Positions 52,473 through 62,136 of a stretch of DNA of 64,000 bases are shown piece by piece. A program made the position numbers and the translations under genes. The notes under the pieces were generated by a model that was not told the DNA's origin, searched no databases, and saw only the letters and a list, made by a program, of their open reading frames with translations. Source of the DNA: Neptunitalea chrysea (lineage in GTDB: Bacteria > Bacteroidota > Bacteroidia > Flavobacteriales > Flavobacteriaceae); NCBI RefSeq assembly GCF_027924145.1, contig NZ_BRVP01000003.1, positions 62,001-126,000 on the forward strand. Direction: 5' to 3'. Each line of letters begins with the position of its first letter. Positions within the stretch are counted from its first letter, which is position 1.

Positions 52473-54761
52473 ATGAAAACAGTTGTACAATTTATTGCCG
52501 GACTAATTGTAGTTTTTGCCATATATATAAGTTTTAATTCACTTCTTCCTTCTAATGAATTTATAGAGAAGGAATCAAAAGATCATTTTTCTACTAATAA
52601 AGCGCTAAAGCATGTAAAGGCGTTATCTTCAAAACCGCATTACGTTGGTTGTATTGCGCATGAAGAGGTAGGAACCTACTTAAAGAATGAGCTTAAAAAC
52701 TTAGGGCTAGAGCCTTTTATGCAGATAGGATATACTGCAGGGGATTGGGCTAACCTTAGTAAAGCCACTAATATTATGGCGCGTATAAGGGGAACAAAAG
52801 GAGATAAGGCGTTGGTATTACTTTCTCATTATGATAGTCACCCACATACATCCTTTGGGGCTTCTGATGCTGGTAGCGGTGTAGCCGCTGTACTTGAAGG
52901 GGTTAGGTTATTTTTAGCTTCTGGGAAGCAACCGGTAAATGATATAATCATATTGTTTACAGATGCTGAGGAATTAGGACTTAACGGGGCGCAATTGTTT
53001 GTAAATAATCATGATTGGATTCAGAATGTAGGCTTGGTGCTTAATTTTGAGGCAAGAGGTAGTGGAGGTCCTAGTTACATGCTTATAGAAACAAATGAAG
53101 GTAACACGGGTTTGGTTCATGAGTTTAAAGAGGCCAATCCTGAATTTCCTGTTGGTAATTCATTTATGTATAGCATCTATAAACTATTGCCAAACGATAC
53201 GGATTTGACGGTATTTAGAGAAGATGCCGGTGTGAATGGTTTTAATTTTGCTTTTATAGATGATCATTTTGATTATCATTCTCAATTAGATACATACGAG
53301 AATCTAGATGTTACAACTTTGGCACATCAAGGGAGTTATATAGAACCACTATTGGCCTATTTTTCAATGTCAGACCTTACCAAGGTTAAGAATAATGAAG
53401 ACTCGGTTTACTTTAATATGCCTTTCTTTAAGTTAGTAAGTTATCCTTTCTCTTTTATAATTCCGATGTTAATAATAGCTACAGTACTCTTTGTTGCTAT
53501 TCTTATATATGGTAAAAGAGTTAAAGTGATTGAATTAAAAAAAGTGGCTGTAGGGTTTATTCCAACAATAATAGTGCTCGTTATTAATGGGCTTATTGGC
53601 TATTACATATGGCCGTTGTTAAAAGTGATGTATCCTGGTTATAAAGATATATTACATGGTTTTACATATAACGGACACTGGTATATAGCTGCTTGCGTGG
53701 CAATAAGTATTGGTGTTTGTTTTTTAATATATCAGCGGTACAAAAAGATGGGGGCTAGTAATTTGGTTGTGGCACCAATTTTTGTCTGGTTGTTAATTAC
53801 TACAGCATTATCCATACATTTAAAAGGTGGGGCATTTTTTGTAATCCCATTGTATGTAAGTTTATTATTGTGGTTTTTGAAAATTAAATATCGAAAAATT
53901 AGTATTGTAATTTTAGCTTTATTAAGTACTCCTGTATTGTTTATTCTTGCTCCGTTTATTCAAATGTTTCCTGTTGGTTTAGGGTTGAAAATGATGATTG
54001 CTTCAACCTTATTTGTTACACTTATTTTTGGTTTGCTGTTACCTTTATTTATGAAGTTTGATGAGAAAAATAAATTAGGCGTAGCTGGAGTAATTCTTAC
54101 TGTAGTGTTTGTATTAGTAGCGCATGTAAAATCTAAGTTTACGGTAGATACTCCTAAGCCTTCAAGTTTAATTTATGTGCACGATGCAGATACAGGGAAG
54201 AGTTTTTATGGTACTTATGACCAAAATATGACATCTTGGGTGAAAGAGTATATAACCAATTCTGTTGAAGTTACTGAAGTAGTGCCATGTACATTTAGTA
54301 GTAAATATGGTACCCCACTGGCAGAAGTAAGTTCTACAGAACAGACTGTTTTAACAGGGGATGAACCTTTGATAGAAAAGGTTTTAGATACAGTGTACGA
54401 AAATGAGCGACATTTGAAAATAACAATCACACCGCAAAGACCTGTGAATAGATTAGAGTTATTTTCAGATAATGTAGCAATTCATAAAATGAAAGTTAAT
54501 GGTGTTGAAGTAGATGTTCACTTTTTAGAAAGTAGAGTAAAAGGAGCTAAATTAATAACTCACTATATTAGTAATAATGATGCTACCATTTTAGAAGTTA
54601 CATTAGCTGCAGATGATGCTTTTCAAATGATGCTTTTAGAGATTTCTAATGATCTTTTAAGTACCCCAGAACTAAACGTATCTTTACGGCCTAATAATGA
54701 AATACCAATGCCTTTTGTAGTTAATGATGCAACGGTTATAAAGAAGATAGTTGAATTTTGA
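52473..54761 (+). CDS. M28-family zinc aminopeptidase with C-terminal membrane domain
   Basis: This 762-residue protein has an N-terminal anchor (residues 5-25), a peptidase M28 domain (~40-300) facing the periplasm, about eight or nine membrane segments (~320-555) and a C-terminal soluble domain. Zinc ligands and catalytic residues are visible: His119 and Asp121 region (LSHYDSH), Asp132 (SDAGSG), Glu166/Glu167 (DAEELG), Glu193 (NFEARG) and His269 (DYHSQLD). The layout resembles eukaryotic ER metallopeptidase 1. Its TGA overlaps the next gene's TTG start by 4 bases (TTGA). Confidence 0.92.
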   Translation: MKTVVQFIAGLIVVFAIYISFNSLLPSNEFIEKESKDHFSTNKALKHVKALSSKPHYVGCIAHEEVGTYLKNELKNLGLEPFMQIGYTAGDWANLSKATNIMARIRGTKGDKALVLLSHYDSHPHTSFGASDAGSGVAAVLEGVRLFLASGKQPVNDIIILFTDAEELGLNGAQLFVNNHDWIQNVGLVLNFEARGSGGPSYMLIETNEGNTGLVHEFKEANPEFPVGNSFMYSIYKLLPNDTDLTVFREDAGVNGFNFAFIDDHFDYHSQLDTYENLDVTTLAHQGSYIEPLLAYFSMSDLTKVKNNEDSVYFNMPFFKLVSYPFSFIIPMLIIATVLFVAILIYGKRVKVIELKKVAVGFIPTIIVLVINGLIGYYIWPLLKVMYPGYKDILHGFTYNGHWYIAACVAISIGVCFLIYQRYKKMGASNLVVAPIFVWLLITTALSIHLKGGAFFVIPLYVSLLLWFLKIKYRKISIVILALLSTPVLFILAPFIQMFPVGLGLKMMIASTLFVTLIFGLLLPLFMKFDEKNKLGVAGVILTVVFVLVAHVKSKFTVDTPKPSSLIYVHDADTGKSFYGTYDQNMTSWVKEYITNSVEVTEVVPCTFSSKYGTPLAEVSSTEQTVLTGDEPLIEKVLDTVYENERHLKITITPQRPVNRLELFSDNVAIHKMKVNGVEVDVHFLESRVKGAKLITHYISNNDATILEVTLAADDAFQMMLLEISNDLLSTPELNVSLRPNNEIPMPFVVNDATVIKKIVEF

Positions 54762-55552
54762 GAATAGGTGTTATAGGATGTGGTTGGTTAGGACTACCTT
54801 TGGCAGAACGATTAGTGCATGAAGGGCATATTGTCTTCGGAACAACTATGTCATATGAAAAAATACAGCTGCTAAAAGACAAAGGAATTACGCCTTTTTT
54901 GGTGGAATTGAATGAGGAGCATGTTTCTGATGTGTTTAACGATATGCTTAAAGAGATAGATGTACTTGTTGTAAATATTCCTCCCGGACTACGAAAAAAT
55001 CCAAAATCCAATTTCATAAAAAAAATTAAGTTATTAATTAACTATATAGAGAAAAGTGAGCTTACCAAAGTGTTGTTTGTTAGCAGTACTTCAGTTTATG
55101 GGGGAAATCAGGGATTAGTTAATGAAGATATTTCTCCTATTCCTAATACAGAAAGTGGGAGGCAATTAGTAGAGTGTGAAAACATGTTTATATCTAATAA
55201 TGGTTTTAAAACAGCTATTATTCGATTTGCCGGACTTATTGGTAACGATAGGCATCCGATAAATTTTCTGTCTGGTAGAGAAGGGATTAAAGGAGGAAAC
55301 GATTATATAAACCTAATTCGGCTAGAAGATTGTATAGATTTGATTCTTAAAATTTTAAGAACGGATAGATTTCCATTTGTGTTAAATGGCGTGTTTCCAT
55401 CTAGCTTAACAAAAAAAGAATACTACACTAAAATAGCGCAGCAGCGAAACATGGAACTTCCTTGTTTTATGGACGATAGCCGTAAAATCCATCGAAAAAA
55501 AATTGAAACAAAATATCTCGAATACCAAGGGGTGTTTAGTATATGTAAATGA
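54758..55552 (+). CDS. NAD(P)-dependent sugar epimerase/dehydratase-like protein (SDR, YeeZ-like)
   Basis: This 264-residue cytoplasmic protein has the dinucleotide-binding motif IGCGWLGLPLAERL at the extreme N-terminus, STSVYGG, and extended-SDR features (RFAGLIGNDRHPINFL, LNGVFPSSLTKKEYY). The start is a TTG at 54758 that overlaps the M28 stop; no ATG is available before the glycine-rich loop. The active-site Tyr-x3-Lys is not obvious, as is usual in the YeeZ group. The substrate is unknown. Confidence 0.85.
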   Translation: MRIGVIGCGWLGLPLAERLVHEGHIVFGTTMSYEKIQLLKDKGITPFLVELNEEHVSDVFNDMLKEIDVLVVNIPPGLRKNPKSNFIKKIKLLINYIEKSELTKVLFVSSTSVYGGNQGLVNEDISPIPNTESGRQLVECENMFISNNGFKTAIIRFAGLIGNDRHPINFLSGREGIKGGNDYINLIRLEDCIDLILKILRTDRFPFVLNGVFPSSLTKKEYYTKIAQQRNMELPCFMDDSRKIHRKKIETKYLEYQGVFSICK

Positions 55553-55638
55553 AAATTACTTATTTATCAATTTTTGTTTAACATCGTTAAATTTGGGTTA
55601 AACATAAAATCAAACCGAAAACCTAGTGGCTTTGTTAA

Positions 55639-55646
55639 TATCTTTG
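55639..55646 (+). promoter_or_regulatory. -7 promoter box for the 55669 gene
   Basis: TATCTTTG is a full TAnnTTTG match, 22 bases before the ATG. Confidence 0.5.
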
Positions 55647-55668
55647 TGAAAAAGAAAAAAAAGTTGCT

Positions 55669-56016
55669 ATGAAAAATAATTTGTCTAATGAAGTAATACT
55701 TCAGGAGATGAGGCGATTGCTAGCGTATAGTTGCAATGATTCCTCTATAGAAAATAATCATTATGAGAATCTTCATTTGGTTATTCTTAAAAAACATTTT
55801 AATGCAGAAGATGTACGCATAGACCATTTGAATAATGTTATCCATGTACATATTTGCTTAGATGGAGGGGCAGACTTCTTTGGAAGAAAAAGCGTAGTTG
55901 ATGTTGAAATGAAGTATACGGACATCAACGAATTTTTACAGAATTGTATAGAAGGGTCTGATCAAAATATTTTTTTCTATAAGAATATTCTAAACTTTTA
56001 TTCGAGAGAGGTTTAA
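55669..56016 (+). CDS. Hypothetical protein, 115 residues
   Basis: No family was recognised. The protein is soluble, without signal peptide or membrane segment. The sequence alternates predicted helix (EVILQEMRRLLAYS) and strand (VIHVHICLDGGADFF, SVVDVEMKYTD). A full -7 box precedes it at the right distance and the ATG is well placed after AAAGTTGCT, so it is probably real. It stands alone between the epimerase and a gene-free stretch. Confidence 0.6.
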   Translation: MKNNLSNEVILQEMRRLLAYSCNDSSIENNHYENLHLVILKKHFNAEDVRIDHLNNVIHVHICLDGGADFFGRKSVVDVEMKYTDINEFLQNCIEGSDQNIFFYKNILNFYSREV

Positions 56017-56401
56017 AATAAATGCTCTTAAAAAATGGTACTCCTTTTTTTACTATTTGAATTATATAAAATTCGAATATTGGATTGCTATGTGTAATTT
56101 TAACCAAAAAATGATATCTATTTTTTCAATTAACGAGATAGCTTTAATGGAGTCGGAATCTTGTAGTTACGCAAACTCAGTTTAAGAATTCATATGTTTA
56201 TCAACTGGTATTGGGAAATTTAGAAGTTAGGAGGTGAAAATTATCTGCTAAAAAGACAAAATGTGAATTAGAAAGTCTGCTTACGGAGCATAAAACTAAT
56301 AATCATTATATTCATGAAAGATTAGTTTCTAAAAAAGTTTACTTAATATTTATATTTATAAAGGTTTTTTTTGATAGTTTTGGCTGTCTAAAAATATAAA
56401 T
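56017..56401. other. Gene-free stretch, possibly with decayed coding sequence
   Basis: These 385 bases hold no intact gene. A short readable piece (TQFKNSYVYQLVLGNLEV, around 56170-56240, then a stop) and some mixed codon-like DNA suggest a gene remnant, but no family can be named. No terminator hairpin or full -7 box was seen before the next gene. Confidence 0.35.
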
Positions 56402-57091
56402 ATGAAAAAATTAGCTCTAATCATAGTTTTTTTTGCTGTTACCTTTATGAGTAACGCACAAACTAATAGTGATCTTTTAGCGCATTACAAAAAGTTTTAT
56501 GCGCAAATGAAAATACAGGGAGACTTACAAGGTTCTATTAATGCACTAACACATTTACAAGTTCTTGCGCCTTCTCAAGCACAGCGAGATACACTTGCTT
56601 ATTATTATTTGAGTGGTAACCAATACGCTCAGGCTTTATATGTTTTAGGAGATGCTAAAGATGATAATGCGTCTAATTTAGCTATTGAAGTAAAAGCGGT
56701 TGCTTTTAAATCATTAAATATGAATGAGCAGTCTCTTGAGCAATATGAGATATTGTTTAAAAAAAACCCAACAGTTTACATTGCTTATGAGATGGCAGAT
56801 TTAAAAACTCAGTTAGGTAAATTTAATGAGTCGTTACAAAGTGTAGAGTATGGTTTGAGTAATGTAAAGGATACTGATAAAATACCATTTTACGAAACAC
56901 AACAGCCTTATGAGGTAGCTGCAAAAGCTGCATTTTTGTATCAGAAAGCAATAGCTCAGTTTAGCTTAAATCAAGAAGATTTTGATACACCGTTAAAAAC
57001 GTTGACAGATGCTATTAATGTAGCACCCAATTTTGCACTTGCAAAAAATATTAAACAAGCATTATTACAAAAGAAAGCTGGGGTAAACTAA
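56402..57091 (+). CDS. Secreted TPR-like repeat protein
   Basis: This 229-residue protein has a signal peptide (MKKLALIIVFFAVTFMSNAQ) and helical TPR-like repeats (~25-225; YYLSGNQYAQALYVLGDAK, SLEQYEILFKKNPTVYIAYE, LKTLTDAINVAPNFALAKNI). It should be periplasmic. Such proteins serve as binding scaffolds; the partner is unknown. A bidirectional terminator follows, so it is a single-gene unit. Confidence 0.78.
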   Translation: MKKLALIIVFFAVTFMSNAQTNSDLLAHYKKFYAQMKIQGDLQGSINALTHLQVLAPSQAQRDTLAYYYLSGNQYAQALYVLGDAKDDNASNLAIEVKAVAFKSLNMNEQSLEQYEILFKKNPTVYIAYEMADLKTQLGKFNESLQSVEYGLSNVKDTDKIPFYETQQPYEVAAKAAFLYQKAIAQFSLNQEDFDTPLKTLTDAINVAPNFALAKNIKQALLQKKAGVN

Positions 57092-57113
57092 CGGCCTTAG
57101 TTAGAATATAAAA

Positions 57114-57144
57114 TAAAAAAACCATCTGTTAAGATGGTTTTTTT
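57114..57144. terminator. Bidirectional terminator between the TPR and NTF2-like genes
   Basis: AAAAAACCATCT and AGATGGTTTTTT form a long stem around GTTA with A/T runs on both sides. Confidence 0.92.
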
Positions 57145-57149
57145 ATGCA

Positions 57150-57629
57150 TTATTTTTTGTTTAATATTTTATCCTCTTCAGGTGTTTTAATTTTAATTAC
57201 TTCTCCGACATTACTGTTCGGAATGGTCATGGAGAGTACATAATGTTTGATTTTCCAATTACCATTCTCTTTAATTAGTACTCCCGACCCTCTACAAATT
57301 TTCATTTGAGTATCTAATAGTTCATCAAACCAAGCCATGTTTTTTTCTTTATTGAAATAAATGTTTCGCTCAAATGCAGTAAAGTTCCAGGCTTTTCCTT
57401 TATCGAAATAAGGCTTAGAATAGTCCATAAACTCTTTTTTGTTCCAGTTTTCCGTGGCATCGGTACCTATAAAAACTGATTCTTCACTCATAAGATTAAA
57501 GTAGGTTTCAAAATTTGCTTCTGAAGCAGCTTTATGCCAAGTGTTCAGGATTAGATTTACCGATTCTTTTTCAGTTTGACTATAAGTACTTAAGCTTATC
57601 AATAAAAGTATGTATACTAATTTTTTCAT
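57150..57629 (-). CDS. Secreted NTF2/SnoaL-like protein
   Basis: This 159-residue protein has a signal peptide (ending STYSQ) and an NTF2-like/DUF4440 fold: helix WHKAASEANFETYFNLMSEE, then SVFIGTDATENWNKKEF, AWFDELLDTQ and GVLIKENGNWKIKHYVLSM. Such domains bind small ligands or act as simple enzymes; the function is unknown. Its start overlaps the stop of the upstream lipoprotein gene by 4 bases, so both come from one mRNA. Confidence 0.85.
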   Translation of the reverse strand: MKKLVYILLLISLSTYSQTEKESVNLILNTWHKAASEANFETYFNLMSEESVFIGTDATENWNKKEFMDYSKPYFDKGKAWNFTAFERNIYFNKEKNMAWFDELLDTQMKICRGSGVLIKENGNWKIKHYVLSMTIPNSNVGEVIKIKTPEEDKILNKK

Positions 57630-58801
57630 TCTTGCCTTTTTAATATGCTATTCATATTTTCTTCAAGGGTATCGTCGTTTAAATTATTTATTTGGTTAAG
57701 AATGCTATTGTACGTTTTATAGATATCCTTAAGCTTATTATTAACCTCTTCATTTGTAAGGTAAGAGTTATTTCTTAATGCGTCAGTTAATAATAATGCG
57801 TTTGTTTTTAAATTACGTAAACGACTTAATATATAGGGCGTTTTATATTTTAATGGTATAGATCCTTTTTCTACATCTTCTATTCTGCGATAGATATCAT
57901 CTACCTGAAAATATAATTTTTGATAAGAGCTATTTATAATCTCAAGTTCCTCTGGTTTTGGAACATATTGAATATATTCTTCAATAGTATTGATAACATT
58001 TGTAGTGGGTAAATAGGAGCCTACAGAGGTCTTGTTTTCTAATTGCGCTCCCCAAAGATAGACGTCAATTTGTTTAGTGCTTTCGAAAATAAATTGAGAA
58101 GGAGATTCACTTACACCAATTACAGCGTCACCTCTTGGGTTAGATTCAAACGTATAAGAGCATAAATACCATCCATCGCCTAATTGTTTAATAGCAGCAG
58201 CGCCTTTTTCGGGTTCATAATCTACTTTTCCTTCTTTTAAATTAAAAACGGCAGTTCCTTTTTCAGAAGGGGTCTTACTTTCTCCACTTAAATAAGCAAA
58301 AGGAGCTTCTCCTGCTTTTACTTGTACAGATAATGTTACAGTATTTTTACGACCAATTGAGTAGTTCTGTCTCACAAAGTGTGGTGAACTCAGAGTGGTT
58401 GCATTTAATCCGTCAGAAAGGGAATCTTTTTGAAATGATGGAATGGTATCTTTTACAATATCCACTGCTTTTTTATTCCATTTGGGGTTACTAAAGTCTT
58501 CAGACCACATTAAATAATTACTACGCGTAACCTTTTCTTTCTTTTGGTAATTATAGGCACCAATAGTTAAGATGGCTTGGTTAAGTTCATTAAAAGTAAT
58601 CCAGCCTTTTATTGAGTTAATAGCCTTCTGTGAGAGTTGCTCAGGTTTGTATTTAGGTATCTGAATAGTGTCAGATTCTGAAACTGGTTTCAATTGGTTA
58701 GAAGAGGAGTTTACTGAATTAGTATCTTTTCCGCAACTCGCCATAAAAATCCCTGAAATAACTAGAATTAGTACTTTGGTTATATATGTTTTTAGTCTCA
58801 T
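57626..58801 (-). CDS. Lipoprotein with phage-fibre-like carbohydrate-binding domain
   Basis: This 391-residue lipoprotein (GIFMASCGKD, Cys23) contains at ~100-265 a domain known from phage head and tail fibres: YLMWSEDFSNPKWNKKAV near its start, RQNYSIGRKNTVTLSVQVKA, GDGWYLCSYTF and the hallmark DVYLWGAQLENKTSVGSYLP at its end. A helical C-terminal region (~280-390) follows with coiled-coil potential (EELEIINSSYQKLYFQVDDI). It may bind envelope or extracellular glycans. There are no phage genes around it. It overlaps the downstream NTF2-like gene by 4 bases. Confidence 0.75.
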   Translation of the reverse strand: MRLKTYITKVLILVISGIFMASCGKDTNSVNSSSNQLKPVSESDTIQIPKYKPEQLSQKAINSIKGWITFNELNQAILTIGAYNYQKKEKVTRSNYLMWSEDFSNPKWNKKAVDIVKDTIPSFQKDSLSDGLNATTLSSPHFVRQNYSIGRKNTVTLSVQVKAGEAPFAYLSGESKTPSEKGTAVFNLKEGKVDYEPEKGAAAIKQLGDGWYLCSYTFESNPRGDAVIGVSESPSQFIFESTKQIDVYLWGAQLENKTSVGSYLPTTNVINTIEEYIQYVPKPEELEIINSSYQKLYFQVDDIYRRIEDVEKGSIPLKYKTPYILSRLRNLKTNALLLTDALRNNSYLTNEEVNNKLKDIYKTYNSILNQINNLNDDTLEENMNSILKRQE

Positions 58802-58829
58802 TTTTTTAAATGCAGTAATTAACTATGTG

Positions 58830-58837
58830 CAAAGATA
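58830..58837 (-). promoter_or_regulatory. -7 promoter box for the lipoprotein/NTF2-like pair
   Basis: The minus strand reads TATCTTTG, a full TAnnTTTG match, 29 bases before the ATG. Confidence 0.55.
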
Positions 58838-58867
58838 GTACTATTTATAAGCTCTGTATGAAGCTTC

Positions 58868-59878
58868 TTAAAATTCAACAGTACATTTGTCATCTGCAAT
58901 ATGTAAAGCAATTTTCTTACCAAAAATGATTGCTCGATTGTCAGGTTCATGTCCAGACGGAAAATCAAATAGTACAGGAATATGATATTCCCTTACAACA
59001 TCAAGTATTAGTTCGTATACATTTTTCCCAAAATACGTAGTATTGTATTTTACTTTGCTAATGTCTCCTACAATAATGCCTTTGCAGTTTTCAAAATACC
59101 CAGCTCGTTTTAATGATTGTAACATGCGGTCTATAACATATGCATATTCACCAATTTCTTCAAAGAACAAAATTTTACCATTGGTATTAATACTGGTGTC
59201 AGATCCTAGCATATTACTTAATAAAGTTAAGTTTCCGCCAACCAATTCGCCTGTAATATCTCCTGGTATGTTATATTCGCTAGGGGGAATGGTGTAAGTA
59301 AGTTCTTCTCCAAATAGAGCCTTTTTAAAGGTGGTTAAAGATTCTGTAATATCATTAGTAGTACCTTCCAAACTTGTCGCCATAAGAGCGTGCATTGTGG
59401 CTACCCCTAAAGTATTCATTTTACAATGAAATGCGGTAATGTCGGAATACCCAATAATCCATTTTGGATGTTTTAAAAATTGAGTATAATCTAACATGTC
59501 TAATATTCTAACACTTCCATAACCTCCACGTGCACACCAAATAGCTTTAATAGCAGGAGTGTTCATGGCATACTGAAAATCTTCACAACGTTGTTGATCA
59601 GTGCCTGCAAAATGTCCGTTTTGGGCCAAAACATGTCTACCTACCCAAACATGAAGTCCCCAACTTTTAAGTAGTTTTTCTGCGTTAGAAATAACTTTTG
59701 CACGTTTGGGTTTTATGATTCCGGCCGGGGCTACAATTGCAACGGTATCACCGATTTTTAAAAAAGGAGGTTGAATAGGAGTATCTGGCATTTTCTTGTT
59801 TTCTATTGCAAATACGTTGAGAGTACAAATTAAACATACTAGTAAAGAAGTGGCTAGTAGGGTTGTATATCTCATCAT
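58868..59878 (-). CDS. LD-carboxypeptidase (peptidase S66 family)
   Basis: This 336-residue enzyme cleaves the L-Lys/Dpm-D-Ala bond of murein tetrapeptides in peptidoglycan recycling. The catalytic Ser145 lies in IIGYSDITAF, Glu240 in LFFEEIGEY and His310 in DFPSGHEPDN. The N-terminal AIVAPAGII and ARGGYGSVRIL are also family motifs. Unlike the cytoplasmic E. coli LdcA it has a signal peptide-like N-terminus (residues 1-24), so it probably acts in the periplasm. Two ATG codons at 59878 and 59875 are equivalent. Confidence 0.93.
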   Translation of the reverse strand: MMRYTTLLATSLLVCLICTLNVFAIENKKMPDTPIQPPFLKIGDTVAIVAPAGIIKPKRAKVISNAEKLLKSWGLHVWVGRHVLAQNGHFAGTDQQRCEDFQYAMNTPAIKAIWCARGGYGSVRILDMLDYTQFLKHPKWIIGYSDITAFHCKMNTLGVATMHALMATSLEGTTNDITESLTTFKKALFGEELTYTIPPSEYNIPGDITGELVGGNLTLLSNMLGSDTSINTNGKILFFEEIGEYAYVIDRMLQSLKRAGYFENCKGIIVGDISKVKYNTTYFGKNVYELILDVVREYHIPVLFDFPSGHEPDNRAIIFGKKIALHIADDKCTVEF

Positions 59879-60042
59879 AATCTTAGCTATTTTAAGCTAA
59901 ACCTAGGTTTTATTTAGGAATAAAGCAAATGGAAACTTCTTAATAGTATACAATTTACTACTTCGTTTAACGGTGAAGAGAGTCTTGCGTTATTTCGTTT
60001 AGTTTTTGCTATACAATATTTAGTAATCCCTCTTAAAATACG

Positions 60043-60050
60043 TATTTTTG
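60043..60050 (+). promoter_or_regulatory. -7 promoter box for metG
   Basis: TATTTTTG is a full TAnnTTTG match, 28 bases before the ATG. Confidence 0.5.
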
Positions 60051-60078
60051 TCGTTTTGAAAAGTATATAAAGGAACTT

Positions 60079-62136
60079 ATGAGTAGTTTACAACAACGAT
60101 ATACCATTACGGCGGCTTTACCATATACAAACGGTCCCATACATATAGGTCATTTAGCAGGGGTTTATGTACCTGCCGATATTTATGCTCGTTACCTGCG
60201 TTTAACAAATAATGATGTAGCATTTGTTTGCGGTAGCGATGAACATGGTGTAGCTATTTCTATGAAGGCTAAAAAAGAAGGGGTAACACCACAAGAGATT
60301 ATCGATAAGTATAATTCCATTATTAAAGATTCATTTAAGGATTTTGGTATTTCTTTTGATAACTACTCTAGAACTTCTGCACCTGTACACCATGAAACAG
60401 CTTCAGAGTTTTTTAAGAAGCTATATGCTGATGGTAAGTTTATAGAAGAGGTTACAGAACAATTATATGATGATGAGGCAAAACAATTTTTAGCCGATCG
60501 TTTTGTGATAGGTACCTGCCCTAAATGTGGAAATGAAGAAGCATATGGAGATCAGTGTGAAAAGTGTGGTACGTCATTAAATGCTACAGATTTAATAAAT
60601 CCTAAGTCTACTATTACAGGTAGTAAGCCTACCTTAAAACAAACAAAGCACTGGTTTTTACCACTAGATCAATATGATGCATTTTTAAGAGAGTGGATTA
60701 TTGAGGGACATAAAAATGACTGGAAGCCTAATGTATACGGACAAGTAAAAAGCTGGTTAGATGACGGGTTAAAACCACGTGCAGTAACCAGAGATTTAGA
60801 TTGGGGTATACCGGTTCCTGTAGAAGGAGCAGAAGGGAAAGTACTATATGTATGGTTTGATGCACCTATTGGCTATATTTCTAGTACCAAAGAATGGGCA
60901 GCGAGAGAAGGAAAAGATTGGGAGCCTTATTGGAAAGATGAAAACACCAAATTAGTGCACTTTATAGGTAAAGATAACATTGTGTTTCATTGTGTTATAT
61001 TTCCTGCTATGTTAAAAGCAGAGGGGAGTTATATTTTACCAACGAATGTACCTGCTAATGAGTTTTTAAATTTAGAGGGTAATAAGCTTTCTACTTCTAA
61101 AAATTGGGCGGTATGGTTGCATGAGTATCTAGAAGATTTTCCTGGGAAACAAGATGTGTTGCGATATACGTTAACAGCAAATGCACCCGAAACAAAAGAT
61201 AACGACTTTACTTGGAAAGATTTTCAGGCTCGTAATAATAATGAGTTAGTAGCTATTCTTGGTAATTTTATCAATAGAGTAGTGGTATTAACCAATAAAT
61301 ATTATGAAGGGGTAATACCTACGCCAGCTGAGTTTAAGGAAATAGATAGGGCGACTTTAGAAGAAATGAAAAAGTATCCTGATAGCATTGCTTCTTCTAT
61401 TGAGCGTTACCGTTTTAGAGAGGCAAGCCAGGAGATGATGAACTTGGCGCGTTTAGGAAATAAGTACTTGGCAGACGAAGAACCTTGGAAGCTTATTAAA
61501 ACCGATGAAGAAAGAGTAAAAACTATTATGTACACGGCATTGCAAATTGCGGCGGCGTTAGCAGTGGTTAGTGAGCCATTTTTACCGTTTACATCTGGTA
61601 AGCTAACAGAAATGTTAGCTTTAGAACCTTTAACTTGGGAAGATGTAAAAACTGCTGAGGTTTTAGTGCCTGCTGAACATACTGTAGGAAAAGCAACATT
61701 GTTATTTACTAAAATAGAGGATACCGATATACAAAAACAATTAGACAAATTAGAGGCTACTAAAAAAGCAAATGAGGCGGCTAGTAAAACGGCAGAACCA
61801 CAAAAAGAAACCATCACCTTTGACGACTTTTCAAAGCTTGATTTACGTGTGGGTACTATTGTAGAAGCTGAGAAAATGAAAAAAGCTAAAAAGCTTTTAG
61901 TGTTAAAAGTAGATACAGGGATTGATGTTCGAACCATAGTTTCGGGTATTGCTGAAAGCTTTACTCCTGAAGAAGTAGTTGGTAAAAAAGTAACGGTATT
62001 GGTAAACTTAGCACCAAGAGCTTTAAGAGGTGTAGATAGTGAAGGAATGATACTAATGACGAAGAATGCGGAAGGGAAATTGGTGTTTGTAAATCCGGAT
62101 GAATCTGGAGTTATGAATGGCGAAACTATCAATTAA
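60079..62136 (+). CDS. metG: Methionyl-tRNA synthetase
   Basis: This 685-residue enzyme charges tRNA-Met. HIGH (22-25) and KLSTSKNW (the KMSKS counterpart, near 340) mark the class I active site. The zinc knuckle has [18 protein letters not shown], and the C-terminal OB-fold tRNA-binding domain (~570-685, [20 protein letters not shown]) is fused, as in long-form MetG. The stop TAA overlaps the next ATG by one base (TAATG), coupling it to the deacetylase-like gene. Confidence 0.98.
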   Translation: MSSLQQRYTITAALPYTNGPIHIGHLAGVYVPADIYARYLRLTNNDVAFVCGSDEHGVAISMKAKKEGVTPQEIIDKYNSIIKDSFKDFGISFDNYSRTSAPVHHETASEFFKKLYADGKFIEEVTEQLYDDEAKQFLADRFVIGTCPKCGNEEAYGDQCEKCGTSLNATDLINPKSTITGSKPTLKQTKHWFLPLDQYDAFLREWIIEGHKNDWKPNVYGQVKSWLDDGLKPRAVTRDLDWGIPVPVEGAEGKVLYVWFDAPIGYISSTKEWAAREGKDWEPYWKDENTKLVHFIGKDNIVFHCVIFPAMLKAEGSYILPTNVPANEFLNLEGNKLSTSKNWAVWLHEYLEDFPGKQDVLRYTLTANAPETKDNDFTWKDFQARNNNELVAILGNFINRVVVLTNKYYEGVIPTPAEFKEIDRATLEEMKKYPDSIASSIERYRFREASQEMMNLARLGNKYLADEEPWKLIKTDEERVKTIMYTALQIAAALAVVSEPFLPFTSGKLTEMLALEPLTWEDVKTAEVLVPAEHTVGKATLLFTKIEDTDIQKQLDKLEATKKANEAASKTAEPQKETITFDDFSKLDLRVGTIVEAEKMKKAKKLLVLKVDTGIDVRTIVSGIAESFTPEEVVGKKVTVLVNLAPRALRGVDSEGMILMTKNAEGKLVFVNPDESGVMNGETIN

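Noticed and set aside
57626-58801. Prophage fragment
   Set aside because: Only one fibre-like domain is present, on a lipoprotein with an ordinary promoter and ordinary neighbours.
61407-62132. 241-residue open frame antisense to metG
   Set aside because: It lies wholly inside metG, has no recognisable domain and has the Ser/Thr/Phe-rich look of a shadow frame.
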